Shown: positions 8,085 to 16,620, numbered from the stretch's first letter. The stretch is DNA of 64,000 nt from Fuerstiella marisgermanici (GCF_001983935.1 NZ_CP017641.1:558001-622000); one strand, 5' to 3'. The notes: generated by a model from the sequence alone, not told the origin. Program-made: numbers and translations.

Positions 8085-9947
8085 ATGTGCGGAATTGTTG
8101 GCTACGTCGGTTCTCGCCCCGTTTCGGATCTGTTGCTGGAAGGTCTCCATCGGCTGGAATACCGCGGCTACGACAGCGCGGGCATTGCCGTGATGACTGA
8201 TACGGAGATCGTAGTCCGTAAGAAGTCGGGCCGAGTCGGCGAGTTGGCTCAGCTGATCAAGCAACAGCCCGTCGTCGGATCCATCGGTATTGGGCACACG
8301 CGCTGGGCAACTCACGGCGAAACCACGGATGAAAATTCGCACCCGCACCTGGGCGGCAATGGTGAAGTCGTTATTGTTCACAACGGCGTCATCGAAAACT
8401 ATGACTCACTGCGCACGCAACTGCAGACGCTGGGCTACGTCTTTCGATCTCAAACAGACACGGAAGTTGTCGCTCACCTGATCGCACATCACCTGGGCGA
8501 ACAACTGAAACTGTCCGACAGCGAACCTGGTGTGGACGTCTGCCTAAAGGCCGTCCACACGACGCTGGACCGTCTTAAGGGAACATATGGTCTGTGCGCG
8601 ATGTTCCGCGATTGCCCGGACACGCTGATTGCGGCACGGTCGGGGAGTCCGCTTGTCATTGGTGTGGGCAAGGACGAATATTTTCTGGCCAGCGACGCCA
8701 GTCCGCTAGTTGGGTACACGCAGGATGTCGTGTATCTTGCAGACAACGAAGTGGCCGTGCTGCAGCCGTCCAAAATGACGGTTGCGCATCGGACATCTGG
8801 CAGCGTGCAGCCGTCGATCCAAACGCTCGATCAGGTGTCGTCGGACATCGATCTGGGCGACTATCCTCACTACATGCTGAAGGAAATCTTCGAACAGCCT
8901 CAAACCATCGAAAACGCATTGCGCGGCCGTCTGGATTCTGAAGAAGCCACCGCTGTCATCGGCGGACTGAATTTAACAGCGCAGCAGCTACGGACGATTG
9001 ATCGAGTTGTGCTGACGGCCTGCGGCACGAGCTGGCATGCCGGCCTGGTGGGCGAATACCTGCTGGAAGAGTTTGCTCGACTACCGACGGAAGTGGAATA
9101 CGCGAGCGAGCTGCGTTACCGAAATCCGCCGATGAGCGATCGGACGCTCGTCTTCGCGATTACTCAAAGCGGCGAAACCGCCGATACGCTGGCCGCGATG
9201 CGCGAGTGCAAACGCAAAGGCCATCCGACGTTGGCCATCTGTAACGTAGTCGGTTCCACAATCGGTCGCGAAGCTGATGGCGGGATGTATCTGCGAGCTG
9301 GTCCGGAAATTGGTGTGGCATCAACGAAGGCGTTCACTTCCCAGGTGACGGTGCTCACGCTGCTGGCATTGTACCTTGGTCGTATGCGGCACCTGTCGTA
9401 CCCGGCGGGCAAGCGAATCATCAAGCAGCTTCGCGACATGCCGAGTAAGATTGAAGAGGCATTGAAGTGCAACGATCGCGTTGCCGAGATTGCAGCCAAG
9501 TACGCGAAGTACGACAACTATCTGTACCTCGGTCGCCTTTACAACTTTCCTGTGGCCCTGGAAGGTGCGTTGAAGCTGAAGGAGATCAGCTACATCCACG
9601 CGGAAGGTTACCCAGCGGCGGAAATGAAGCACGGCCCGATCGCGCTGGTCGACGAGCAGACACCGAGTGTCTTTATCGTGCCAAAGTGCGGCATTCAGCC
9701 GAAGGTCATCAGCAACATGGAAGAGGTGAAGGCTCGCAAAGGTCCCGTCATTGCGATTGCGTGCGAAGGTGATGCGGAAGTCGCTCGAATTGCTGACGAT
9801 GTGATCTATGTTCCTGACGTGGAAGAATACCTGCAGCCGTTGGTGTGTGCGATTCCATTGCAGCTTCTAAGCTACCACGTCGCATTGTTGCGAGGCTGCA
9901 ACGTCGACCGACCTCGCAACCTGGCCAAGAGTGTGACGGTCGAGTAG
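8085..9947 (+). CDS. glmS: Glutamine--fructose-6-phosphate aminotransferase (isomerizing)
   Basis: Makes glucosamine-6-phosphate from fructose-6-phosphate and glutamine, the first step to UDP-GlcNAc. I chose the ATG at 8085 because the mature enzyme must begin Met-Cys, and the protein there reads MCGIVGYVGSRPV, with Cys2 as the glutaminase nucleophile. A GGAAGAG Shine-Dalgarno sequence lies about 10 bases upstream. The 620-residue length is normal. Visible parts are the class II amidotransferase domain (RLEYRGYDSAG, GHTRWATHG, HNGVIENY), two SIS sugar-isomerase domains (TACGTSWHAG, TQSGETADTL, STKAFTSQV), and the C-terminal AKSVTVE ending. The frame extends 32 codons upstream but is discounted. 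I see no glmS ribozyme in the 200 bases before the gene. Confidence 0.96.
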   Translation: MCGIVGYVGSRPVSDLLLEGLHRLEYRGYDSAGIAVMTDTEIVVRKKSGRVGELAQLIKQQPVVGSIGIGHTRWATHGETTDENSHPHLGGNGEVVIVHNGVIENYDSLRTQLQTLGYVFRSQTDTEVVAHLIAHHLGEQLKLSDSEPGVDVCLKAVHTTLDRLKGTYGLCAMFRDCPDTLIAARSGSPLVIGVGKDEYFLASDASPLVGYTQDVVYLADNEVAVLQPSKMTVAHRTSGSVQPSIQTLDQVSSDIDLGDYPHYMLKEIFEQPQTIENALRGRLDSEEATAVIGGLNLTAQQLRTIDRVVLTACGTSWHAGLVGEYLLEEFARLPTEVEYASELRYRNPPMSDRTLVFAITQSGETADTLAAMRECKRKGHPTLAICNVVGSTIGREADGGMYLRAGPEIGVASTKAFTSQVTVLTLLALYLGRMRHLSYPAGKRIIKQLRDMPSKIEEALKCNDRVAEIAAKYAKYDNYLYLGRLYNFPVALEGALKLKEISYIHAEGYPAAEMKHGPIALVDEQTPSVFIVPKCGIQPKVISNMEEVKARKGPVIAIACEGDAEVARIADDVIYVPDVEEYLQPLVCAIPLQLLSYHVALLRGCNVDRPRNLAKSVTVE

Positions 9948-9979
9948 CTGTTGCCACGCGGAAGCAGCCGCGCGGCTAC
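9944..9979 (+). terminator. Weak hairpin after glmS
   Basis: GTAGC at 9944-9948 pairs with GCTAC at 9975-9979 around an inner CGCGG/CCGCG stem. It overlaps the glmS stop codon and has no T run. It might be a transcription or RNA-stability element. Low certainty. Confidence 0.25.
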
Positions 9980-10029
9980 TTGTGCGACCAGGCGACTGAC
10001 GTTGGCTTCATTCTCGGTGTTCATATCCA

Positions 10030-11478
10030 ATGCCTTCCATTGTTATCGGCCTTGATATTGGGACCACCAGCGTCTCCGCCATCGCAATTTTCGACGACGG
10101 TCGGCCGCCGGAAAGCGTTACGCTACAACACAACGCCACTGTTTCCGGCTTGCCGAACGGCCGCGCCGAGCAGGATCCGTCGAAGTTGCTTAACTCGGCG
10201 GTATCGGCGCTGCAACAGATTTCTGCCGCATGTCGTGAAGCCGATATCGCGGCAATAGGCGTCACCGGGCAGATGCACAGCACCGTGTTGCTGAACCAGC
10301 AGCGACGCACGCTTCGCAACGTTATCACGTGGCAGGATCGGCGATCTCTGGAACCTTGCGAGAATGGTGTTTCGCCGCTGGACGAACTGCTGCGTGCAGT
10401 ACCGTCGGAGCTCATGGACGGCACCGGCTGCCGTCTTTCGCCGGGCTATATGGGCACGACACTGTTTGCTCTGCAGCGGTTGAACGAATTGCCCCAGGAC
10501 ATTCATTCCGTCAGTTTTGTGGCGGATTGGGTTGCGTCTGAACTAAGCGGCCAGTCGCCCGTGACCGACCGATCTCACGCAGCATCGTCGGGTCTATTCG
10601 ACCTTCAGAACGACGGCTGGCAGCCGGACCTGCTGACGGCGGCTTGCGTGATGCCGGACTGGCTGCCGGATGTGCGAGACAGCGGCGAGCGAATCGGAGA
10701 GCTGACTCCGACTATGGCTGACGCGACTGGCATCCGTGCTGGAACACCCATCTGCAACGCAATCGGCGATAACCAGGCGTCCGTTATTAGTTCGCTACCG
10801 TCCGGAGACGACGCGCTGCTGATCAACATAGGCACGGGCGGCCAGATTGTCTGGCGGCTTCCAAGCTTCGAACGCATCAACGGCATGGACACTCGGTACC
10901 TTCCAGCGGCGTCACGCAATCAGGAAGGTTTGTTCATGCTGGTCGGCGCGGGACTGTGCGGCGGCGACGCGGTGGCATGGATCAATCGAACCGTGCGCCA
11001 GTGGCTTTCAGAATTCGGTTGCGAAGTTTCGGAAGCCGACGTCTGGATGTACCTGAACGAGCGTCTGACAGCCGAAGCGCTGGAAACCGAATCGATCACG
11101 TGTGAGCCTTTTTTTGGAGGGACCCGGGTCGATCCTCAGCGGCGTGGTGTGTTTGAGGGAGTTGGCCTGCACAACTTTACTCCGGCCAACATTGCCGCCG
11201 GCATTCTGCACGGGATCGCTGAGTCCATGCATGCGGTGTACGTGAGCGCCGAAGGGCGGCGTCCGCATCCGTTGCGAACGATCAGCATGGCCGGCAACGG
11301 AGCTCGCCGTAATCCATTGCTGGTGGATGCGGTGTCCCGTTGTTTTGGTGTGCCCGTCACGGTTTCGCCATGTCAGGAAGAAGCGGCGACCGGGGCTGCG
11401 ATGCTGGCCGGCGTGCACGCGGGCCTGTGGCCCGATATCGATGCCGCGCGGCAATTCTGTATTGTGGAAGACGCTTAA
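10030..11478 (+). CDS. FGGY-family carbohydrate kinase (xylulokinase/sedoheptulokinase-like)
   Basis: A 482-residue cytoplasmic sugar kinase of the actin-like ATPase superfamily. Visible motifs: phosphate-1 loop GLDIGTTSVSA at residues 7-17, GVTGQMHS near 78, the substrate-side WQDRR near 104, the phosphate-2 loop INIGTGGQ near 265, and the adenosine motif MAGNGARRNPLL near 420. Full length for the family. The GQMHS segment and overall spacing fit xylulokinase or sedoheptulokinase, but the sugar cannot be decided by eye. It follows glmS by about 80 bases on the same strand and is closed by a strong bidirectional hairpin. Confidence 0.8.
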   Translation: MPSIVIGLDIGTTSVSAIAIFDDGRPPESVTLQHNATVSGLPNGRAEQDPSKLLNSAVSALQQISAACREADIAAIGVTGQMHSTVLLNQQRRTLRNVITWQDRRSLEPCENGVSPLDELLRAVPSELMDGTGCRLSPGYMGTTLFALQRLNELPQDIHSVSFVADWVASELSGQSPVTDRSHAASSGLFDLQNDGWQPDLLTAACVMPDWLPDVRDSGERIGELTPTMADATGIRAGTPICNAIGDNQASVISSLPSGDDALLINIGTGGQIVWRLPSFERINGMDTRYLPAASRNQEGLFMLVGAGLCGGDAVAWINRTVRQWLSEFGCEVSEADVWMYLNERLTAEALETESITCEPFFGGTRVDPQRRGVFEGVGLHNFTPANIAAGILHGIAESMHAVYVSAEGRRPHPLRTISMAGNGARRNPLLVDAVSRCFGVPVTVSPCQEEAATGAAMLAGVHAGLWPDIDAARQFCIVEDA

Positions 11479-11481
11479 CGA

Positions 11482-11517
11482 GAAGAAGCCCGGCTTTTGA
11501 CAAAGCCGGGCTTCTTC
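11482..11517. terminator. Bidirectional terminator-like hairpin between convergent genes
   Basis: A perfect 16-base inverted repeat (11482-11497 and 11502-11517, arm GAAGAAGCCCGGCTTT) with a 4-base loop. It lies exactly between the ends of the sugar kinase (plus) and the RNA-binding protein gene (minus). The arms end in short A- and T-rich runs, so it can work in both directions. Confidence 0.75.
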
Positions 11518-11554
11518 GATGTTGATTCGATCACTTACGTGGCCGAAGCGTCCC

Positions 11555-11860
11555 TTAGTAACGGCCGCCGCCGCCACCTCCGTAACCGCCGCCACCACCG
11601 CCACCGCCGCGGCGATCTTCGCGTGGGCGAGCTTCGTTGACAACAATCTGACGTCCGTCGAGGTCAGAACCGTTCAGAGCCTGAATGGCGTCATCGCCAC
11701 CAGTTTCCATTTCAACAAAGCCAAATCCCTTGGACCGACCCGTCTCACGGTCACTAATGACCTTTGCAGACGTGACTTGTCCGAACTGAGCAAATGCCTG
11801 CTCCAGTCCCTCAGACGTGGTCCCCCAAGCAAGGCTACCCACAAAAATGTTCTTACTCAT
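11555..11860 (-). CDS. RRM-domain RNA-binding protein with glycine-rich tail
   Basis: A 101-residue single RRM protein. RNP2 is IFVGSL at residues 5-10 and RNP1 is KGFGFVEM near 44-51; the aromatic residues that stack on RNA bases are present. The tail from about residue 83 is almost pure glycine with Tyr and Arg. Such small glycine-rich RRM proteins occur in cyanobacteria, planctomycetes and others and are often cold-responsive; that role is known for the family and inferred here. AAGGG lies upstream of the ATG as a Shine-Dalgarno sequence. Monocistronic, with a 320-base upstream region that could hold control elements. Confidence 0.9.
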   Translation of the reverse strand: MSKNIFVGSLAWGTTSEGLEQAFAQFGQVTSAKVISDRETGRSKGFGFVEMETGGDDAIQALNGSDLDGRQIVVNEARPREDRRGGGGGGGGYGGGGGGRY

Positions 11861-12182
11861 TCACTCAACCCTTGAGCTTTTCAGCTACCAAAACACTTAC
11901 GTTGCTGTCACACGACAGCCTACAAAACGCTGAATTTGACAACGCCGCCCTCCTTTCAGGTTCCCTCACAATAGACGTGTTCTGCAGCAAAATCCTGAAC
12001 CGACGTCGCCGACTTCCGGATAACTATGCACTCACCTCGAATGTTCGAAGTACCTTAAGTTGAGCAAATCTCAAACTCAGATCTGCTGAAGCTACCCGCA
12101 CGGGGGAAGAATAGCAACACCACCTGGCCAACCTGGCAAGAATGTTCTGCAGAAACTGTCGTCGAGAACAACCCCGAAAAGG
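11861..12182. other. Intergenic region upstream of the RRM gene
   Basis: No open frame of note. It should hold the promoter and leader of the RRM gene (minus). On the minus strand it contains TTGTGAGGGAACCTGA (plus coordinates 11956-11971). A near copy with one extra G lies upstream of the DUF1080 gene at 16353-16369, also on the minus strand. I see no other structure. Confidence 0.4.
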
Positions 12183-12470
12183 CTACCCGCGGAACATTGC
12201 GGCTCGCGATTGCTGCATTTCGTAGGTGAACTGCATGATGTCGTAGGCGTTAAGTTCGCACAGCAGACGGGTCACTTTGGCGTGAGTTTCGTCGTCGAGA
12301 GTGTCTTCGACTTCCTTCATGACGTCGGCTAGACGAGCTTCCTGATCACTGATTTCCTTGTCAGAAATCACGCCGTCCTGGAACGCTCGGACAAAGCCTT
12401 CCAGTTGTTTAGCGTAGTCGTCGATCAGGGGTTCGTTGGTGTCGGGATCAATCCAGCTTTTACGGGCCAT
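12183..12470 (-). CDS. Small conserved-looking acidic protein, unknown function
   Basis: 95 residues, beginning MARKSWIDPDTNEPLIDDYA. It is mostly predicted helix, acidic, with no membrane segment, signal peptide or metal site that I can see. Two helical stretches (about 20-55 and 58-90) look amphipathic. It lies 83 bases downstream of the AAA ATPase gene on the same strand, and the gap contains a hairpin, so it may be the last gene of that transcript and a partner or adaptor of the ATPase. I do not recognise the family. Confidence 0.6.
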   Translation of the reverse strand: MARKSWIDPDTNEPLIDDYAKQLEGFVRAFQDGVISDKEISDQEARLADVMKEVEDTLDDETHAKVTRLLCELNAYDIMQFTYEMQQSRAAMFRG

Positions 12471-12508
12471 GGTGCGACTTTCGGGTTTGGAGTTTGGAGA
12501 CTGCTGCG

Positions 12509-12554
12509 GAGTTCAAGTTTCGATTCCAATCCTGAAATTTCGAAATCTGAACTC
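12509..12554 (-). terminator. Hairpin between the AAA ATPase and the 95-residue protein gene
   Basis: GAGTTCA at 12509-12515 pairs with TGAACTC at 12548-12554, with further A/T-rich pairing inside. It begins at the stop codon of the ATPase gene. No clear T run follows on the minus strand. It could be a processing or partial termination site. Confidence 0.3.
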
Positions 12555-14326
12555 TACAACTGTTCAACAAGGTTTCTCATCGTCGTCAACTGCTGCTGCA
12601 ATTGGGCGCGGCCGCCTTCGGATTCCAGCGTATCACGCCATTCGTCGTTCAGGAAGTCGGTCTGAGTGCATTCCAGAACGGCCGCCAGTTCCTGCATGTC
12701 TTTCTCCAGGCCCTGAGCTGCAGGAATGAATTCACTGAGCGATTTTTCGATATCGTCTTTACTCACCGTCGTCCGCCCGTCCAGCAATGCCACGCGTCGA
12801 GCCGTCAGCACCACGCTTTCGATATCTGCACCACTTAGTTCCTTGTGGCGGTCGTCCAGCTTTAGCGAATCCGTTTCTATCGCGACTTTGTTCTTGCGGC
12901 CCATGACCTCGAACATGTTCAGAATTTCCTGTTCGTTGTCCGGGTAAAATAACGGGATATGCACTTCCGCTCGTCCCTGGCGTTTTAGGTCGATCGGGAG
13001 TAGATCCGGGCGGCAGGTCAAAAGCATCCACATGATGCGGCCTCGATACCGAGTGTCGCCCATTTGCTGAGCGATCATCGAAAAGACCCGGCCGCTGGTT
13101 CCCGAATCGCCACTTTGATTTCGATCGCCCAGCGCCGCATCGGCTTCGTCGATGATCACAATCACCGGGCCAAGACTTCGAAGCACGGTTAGAACTCGCT
13201 GCAGGTTGCCTTCGGATTCGCCGACGTACTTGCTGCGAAAGTTCTTCAGCTTCACGCACGGAATGCCAATTGATCCGGCGTAGCATTCCGCCAGAAATGT
13301 TTTGCCTGTCCCGACCGGACCGCAAATCAGATAACCCATCGGCGCGGCGTCGGAATGTCCGCTACTGATCAGCTTTGCATCCTGCCTTAGCCGTCGACAC
13401 GCGGCTTCGTGTCCGACCACCAGATCCAGCGTGTGCTTCGGTTCGACGAATTCCAGAAACCCGCTGCACTGGCGTTCAATGGCCGTCTTCTTGAGGTTAC
13501 GAAACTGAGTCGCGGTCGCTCCGCCGGTGCGCGCCGCCTGGGCCAACAACTGCTCAAGACTTAGCAGGCTTAGTCCGTTTGAATTGCCAATCAGTTGAGA
13601 CTTCGTCAGTTTGTCGCCGCTGCCATCTTCCGGCACCTTGTCCGCGTTGGCGTCGATGAAACGCTGGCGAGCCGAAGCATCCGGCATGGGTACTTCAATC
13701 GCGGTGATGAAGGGGCTTTGAGCCAGCCGATCATTCACCTCGGACAGGCTTTCACTGATCAGGAAAAACGCCATGTTGATTCGGCGAATGTACGGGTTGC
13801 GAGCCCAGTCTAAAAAGCGGACGACTCGCGACGCAATGGTGCCGGAAATCTGGACGGGTTCGCCCGGTGGCACAAGGTATTGACCGTAGTCGAACACGAC
13901 CGCCAATCGTTTGCGCTGCTCGGGTTTTTCTTCCAGCAGGTAACGTTCGATCATCTGATCCAGCGTGGCCAGAATGTCATCCGGCTTACGCGACCAGTTG
14001 CGGTAGTGACCGAACAGTCCGGTTAGCTCCCGCATCATTTCCTGATGGCGATCCGAATCCCTTCCCGCCAGCGCCTGCAGGCCCTTGCTGAGATTGTGCT
14101 GCAAGACAATGTCCCAGCGGCCGAACAGATATTCGCCCAAGAATTCCGTAACACTCAGGAACTGTGTTTCGCCGTTGGCTTCGCACGGCACCAGATCATG
14201 GATATTTCCGTGGAGGATGAAGAAGCACGAGTTACCGGAAAAGTAAGACTCCGCAATCTCCCGCGCCCAGGATGGGTACCAGTCGGGCAAGTCGAGATTG
14301 GCGGGTTGAGAATCAGGGTCCGGCAT
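12554..14326 (-). CDS. Classical AAA ATPase, Vps4/katanin-like catalytic domain with divergent N-terminal half
   Basis: 590 residues. The C-terminal half is a classical AAA domain: Walker A GPVGTGKT near 334, the pore-loop region SKYVGESEGNLQRVL near 365, Walker B VIIDEADAAL near 393, and the second region of homology TCRPDLLPIDLKRQGRAE carrying arginine-finger positions. It ends with a helical lid LSGADIESVVLTAR. The SKxxGESE pattern is typical of the Vps4/spastin/katanin group and of p97-type ATPases. The first half (FILHGNIHDL, VVFDYGQYLVPPGE) resembles a degenerate ATPase or substrate domain without a Walker A motif. It probably acts as a hexamer that unfolds or disassembles a protein partner. 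The gene upstream encodes PspA/IM30, whose superfamily includes ESCRT-III, the Vps4 substrate. Confidence 0.78.
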   Translation of the reverse strand: MPDPDSQPANLDLPDWYPSWAREIAESYFSGNSCFFILHGNIHDLVPCEANGETQFLSVTEFLGEYLFGRWDIVLQHNLSKGLQALAGRDSDRHQEMMRELTGLFGHYRNWSRKPDDILATLDQMIERYLLEEKPEQRKRLAVVFDYGQYLVPPGEPVQISGTIASRVVRFLDWARNPYIRRINMAFFLISESLSEVNDRLAQSPFITAIEVPMPDASARQRFIDANADKVPEDGSGDKLTKSQLIGNSNGLSLLSLEQLLAQAARTGGATATQFRNLKKTAIERQCSGFLEFVEPKHTLDLVVGHEAACRRLRQDAKLISSGHSDAAPMGYLICGPVGTGKTFLAECYAGSIGIPCVKLKNFRSKYVGESEGNLQRVLTVLRSLGPVIVIIDEADAALGDRNQSGDSGTSGRVFSMIAQQMGDTRYRGRIMWMLLTCRPDLLPIDLKRQGRAEVHIPLFYPDNEQEILNMFEVMGRKNKVAIETDSLKLDDRHKELSGADIESVVLTARRVALLDGRTTVSKDDIEKSLSEFIPAAQGLEKDMQELAAVLECTQTDFLNDEWRDTLESEGGRAQLQQQLTTMRNLVEQL

Positions 14327-14611
14327 TTTGATGATCAGATTCTGTCAAGTAAGGAGACAGGCAACTTCGGCAATCCGATTCGTTGCAAACAATTCGTGGC
14401 CCCGAATGGAACTGCAGAATTTAGCCTTGGGCGTAAGTTCACAGGAAGCGATCACCTAAGAATGTGTAACGCCCTGATTAGGCGATAGCGGATTCAAATG
14501 ATGAACTTGCTGTCGCCCGTTCAGGGCATTGATGACGTTTCGGGATAAATCCGATGACTCACGCCATCGGCTGCGCGCTGTCGCCCATCCAAGCCAACCG
14601 CGGCCCACCTA

Positions 14612-15361
14612 TCAATTCGTTTCCGTCTGCCTCTGAGCCGGACCGAGATCCTTCGCCTCTTCCGCCACATTGGCTGTGGACGGTGTGATCATGCCCATGT
14701 CCATTTCGAACTGCTTTAAGGCGTCGTTGGCCATCGCCGCTTCCATGGCTTCTTCGCGTTCAATATCGGCAATGCCTTCATCCGACAGGTCTGCCGCCAC
14801 TTTGGCTTTGGCTCGGTTCTTATCGATCTTCTCCTGCAGCACCGATTCGATCTGCCCAAGATCCGTTGTCACGTCGAAGTTGAATGTCGTCGCCAGATCG
14901 GCCAGTTCTGCTTCGGCTCGGCTGAGCTTCAGTTCTGCGTCGTACTTTGAAATCTTGTCTTTGATCTCGCCGACCTTCTTGGTGGCGTTCTTGATTTTGC
15001 GGACATTGTTGTCGTATGCCTTTTCGTGCATCTCCAACTGTTCAACGTTCTCAGCCATCTCGGCCTTGGCCTTCTGCAGCTCCAACGCAAACTTCGATGC
15101 GGTATCACGATCGCCGGATTGCAGATACGCCTTGATCTTGGCTTCCAGTTGAGCCACGTGCTTTTTGTTGCCGTCGACCTGACGAGCCACTTTTCGCACC
15201 AGCGCCTGATATTCGGCGAGGCCGTCCTTGCCGGACTTCAGCTGCTCAATAGCCTGATCGTACTCGTACTGCATTTGAGCGATCGGGTCGGCCGTCCAAA
15301 AAAAGTTGGCCAGCTTGTTCATTTGTGCTTTAAACGAACGCCAGATCTTTCCGATGATCAT
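14612..15361 (-). CDS. pspA: PspA/IM30 (Vipp1) family membrane-remodelling protein
   Basis: 249 residues, largely coiled coil. The N-terminus IIGKIWRSFKAQMNKLANFF is a likely amphipathic membrane-binding helix, followed by the usual ADPIAQMQYEYDQAIEQLK opening of PspA/IM30 and long charged helices rich in Ala, Lys and Glu to about residue 215. The tail is a short acidic and polar stretch. PspA and Vipp1 form helical or ring polymers on membranes and belong to the ESCRT-III superfamily (established). It is 285 bases upstream of the AAA ATPase gene on the same strand. No PspF-type regulator or PspB/PspC is nearby. Confidence 0.82.
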   Translation of the reverse strand: MIIGKIWRSFKAQMNKLANFFWTADPIAQMQYEYDQAIEQLKSGKDGLAEYQALVRKVARQVDGNKKHVAQLEAKIKAYLQSGDRDTASKFALELQKAKAEMAENVEQLEMHEKAYDNNVRKIKNATKKVGEIKDKISKYDAELKLSRAEAELADLATTFNFDVTTDLGQIESVLQEKIDKNRAKAKVAADLSDEGIADIEREEAMEAAMANDALKQFEMDMGMITPSTANVAEEAKDLGPAQRQTETN

Positions 15362-15454
15362 GAATCTAATTCCTGAAGGGCTTGCTGATGGTAAGTTGAG
15401 AGGAGCCTGGTTGTGAACGAATGATGGGAGAGTTCGGATCAGAGTTTTTTGGTC

Positions 15455-15521
15455 GTTTAACCCGTAGCCGAAGGCGCAGGCGGTGAAAGATGACGCCTGC
15501 GCCTTCGGCTACGGGTTAAAC
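15455..15521. repeat. Long palindrome, GTTTAACCCG family, copy 1
   Basis: Perfect 28-base inverted arms (15455-15482 and 15494-15521) with an 11-base loop. The arms begin and end with GTTTAACCCGTAGCCGAAGG and its complement. It lies between pspA and the DUF1080 gene. A relative with the same outer sequence is at 21934-22048, so this is a dispersed repeat. It may also terminate the DUF1080 transcript. Confidence 0.8.
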
Positions 15522-15547
15522 AAAACGGCTGGCTTCTTCAGCGCGGG

Positions 15548-16174
15548 CTAGTCCGCCAACGGCATCACTTCCACCTTGCGGATGTTCACAACGCTGCCGG
15601 GGTCATGCTGCTGAAACGCGAAGTGACCTTCTTTGAACGTCTTGTCAAAGTCCAGGTACTCGTACAGTTCGTTGCCGTCGACCGTTACCTTAATACGAGT
15701 CACTTCGCGGCCGCGCCAGACATCGTCGCGTACTTCGAGGTCGTAGGTGAACCACGTGTCCGGCTTCACGTGTTGTTTGTAAACGTGGCACATGCCATAG
15801 ATCGAACCCGTGCGGATGGGGTCCGTGTGCGTGCTGTCGATCTGAGCTTCGTAGCCGTCTGTGAAGCCCGGCTTGCGAGTGGTCCGGAAATACAATCCCG
15901 AGTTGCCGCCATCGTTAATCTTCACTTCGGCTCGATAACGAAAGTTCTTGTACGGGCCTTTCGTGTTGACCAGCATCGATGCAGCGCCGGTGCCGGTGAG
16001 TGCTCCGTCTTTGACTTCCCACTTGCTGTCGTCACGGCCAACCTTCTCCCAGCCGTCCATCGTCTTTCCGTCGAACAGCGACGTCCATTTTTCTTCCTGA
16101 GCGGAGGCGTCTGAAAGGCAGCAAGCTGCACACAGCAGCGTAGCAACGACGAAAGCGAAACGAGTGGTTTTCAT
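15548..16174 (-). CDS. Secreted DUF1080 (3-keto-disaccharide hydrolase-like) protein
   Basis: 208 residues with a signal peptide (MKTTRFAFVVATLLCAACCLSDASAQ). The mature part begins WTSLFDGKTMDGWEKVG, the hallmark of DUF1080, followed by NSGLYFRTTRKPG, DGYEAQID and a C-terminal GHFAFQQHDPGSVVNIRKVEVMPL. The fold is a concanavalin-like beta sandwich. Members include enzymes acting on 3-keto-sugars, and the family is greatly expanded in planctomycetes. It is likely periplasmic, and the substrate is unknown. Divergent from the DUF1501 gene. Confidence 0.85.
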   Translation of the reverse strand: MKTTRFAFVVATLLCAACCLSDASAQEEKWTSLFDGKTMDGWEKVGRDDSKWEVKDGALTGTGAASMLVNTKGPYKNFRYRAEVKINDGGNSGLYFRTTRKPGFTDGYEAQIDSTHTDPIRTGSIYGMCHVYKQHVKPDTWFTYDLEVRDDVWRGREVTRIKVTVDGNELYEYLDFDKTFKEGHFAFQQHDPGSVVNIRKVEVMPLAD

Positions 16175-16620
16175 TATGAGTTTCCAAATGCTTTGAATGA
16201 GTTAGGGCGGTCTACACAGTTCAACACGCGACATTGAAACAGATGTCCGCAGGGTTTTCGAGTCAACCGCCGGTGGATTCATTGGGCAGCGTGCATCCGT
16301 AAGTCGGGGCGTTTCTGGATGTTGCTACAGCGTCCGCAAATATACTGAGCTCTCAGGTTCCCCTCACAAAACGCCCGGAATTTCCGGGACAATCCCGTTG
16401 TCCCAGCTGGGGGAATGCACCCGCAAGGGCAACGGTTTGCGTATCTTCTTGACGCCCCGGTCTGCGATGCTTACCCTTATATCCGGTAGCCGTCGTCGCA
16501 AACTGTGGCGAAACACGGTTTTCCGACGATACATACTTACGTATACGCTCCTGGTCTCGCCCCCTGACAGCGCCTCTTCCCGCCTCGCTGTCGACGCATT
16601 GTTTTAACAAGGTGTCTCAC
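16175..16620. other. Divergent intergenic region with two overlapping small hairpins
   Basis: Between the DUF1080 (minus) and DUF1501 (plus) starts. It contains CCCGGAA-T-TTCCGGG (16374-16388) overlapping GGGACAA-TCCCG-TTGTCCC (16386-16404); the two stems share three Gs and cannot form together. The minus strand also carries a TTGTGAGGGGAACCTGA motif at 16353-16369, shared with the RRM upstream region. No gene seen. Confidence 0.4.
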
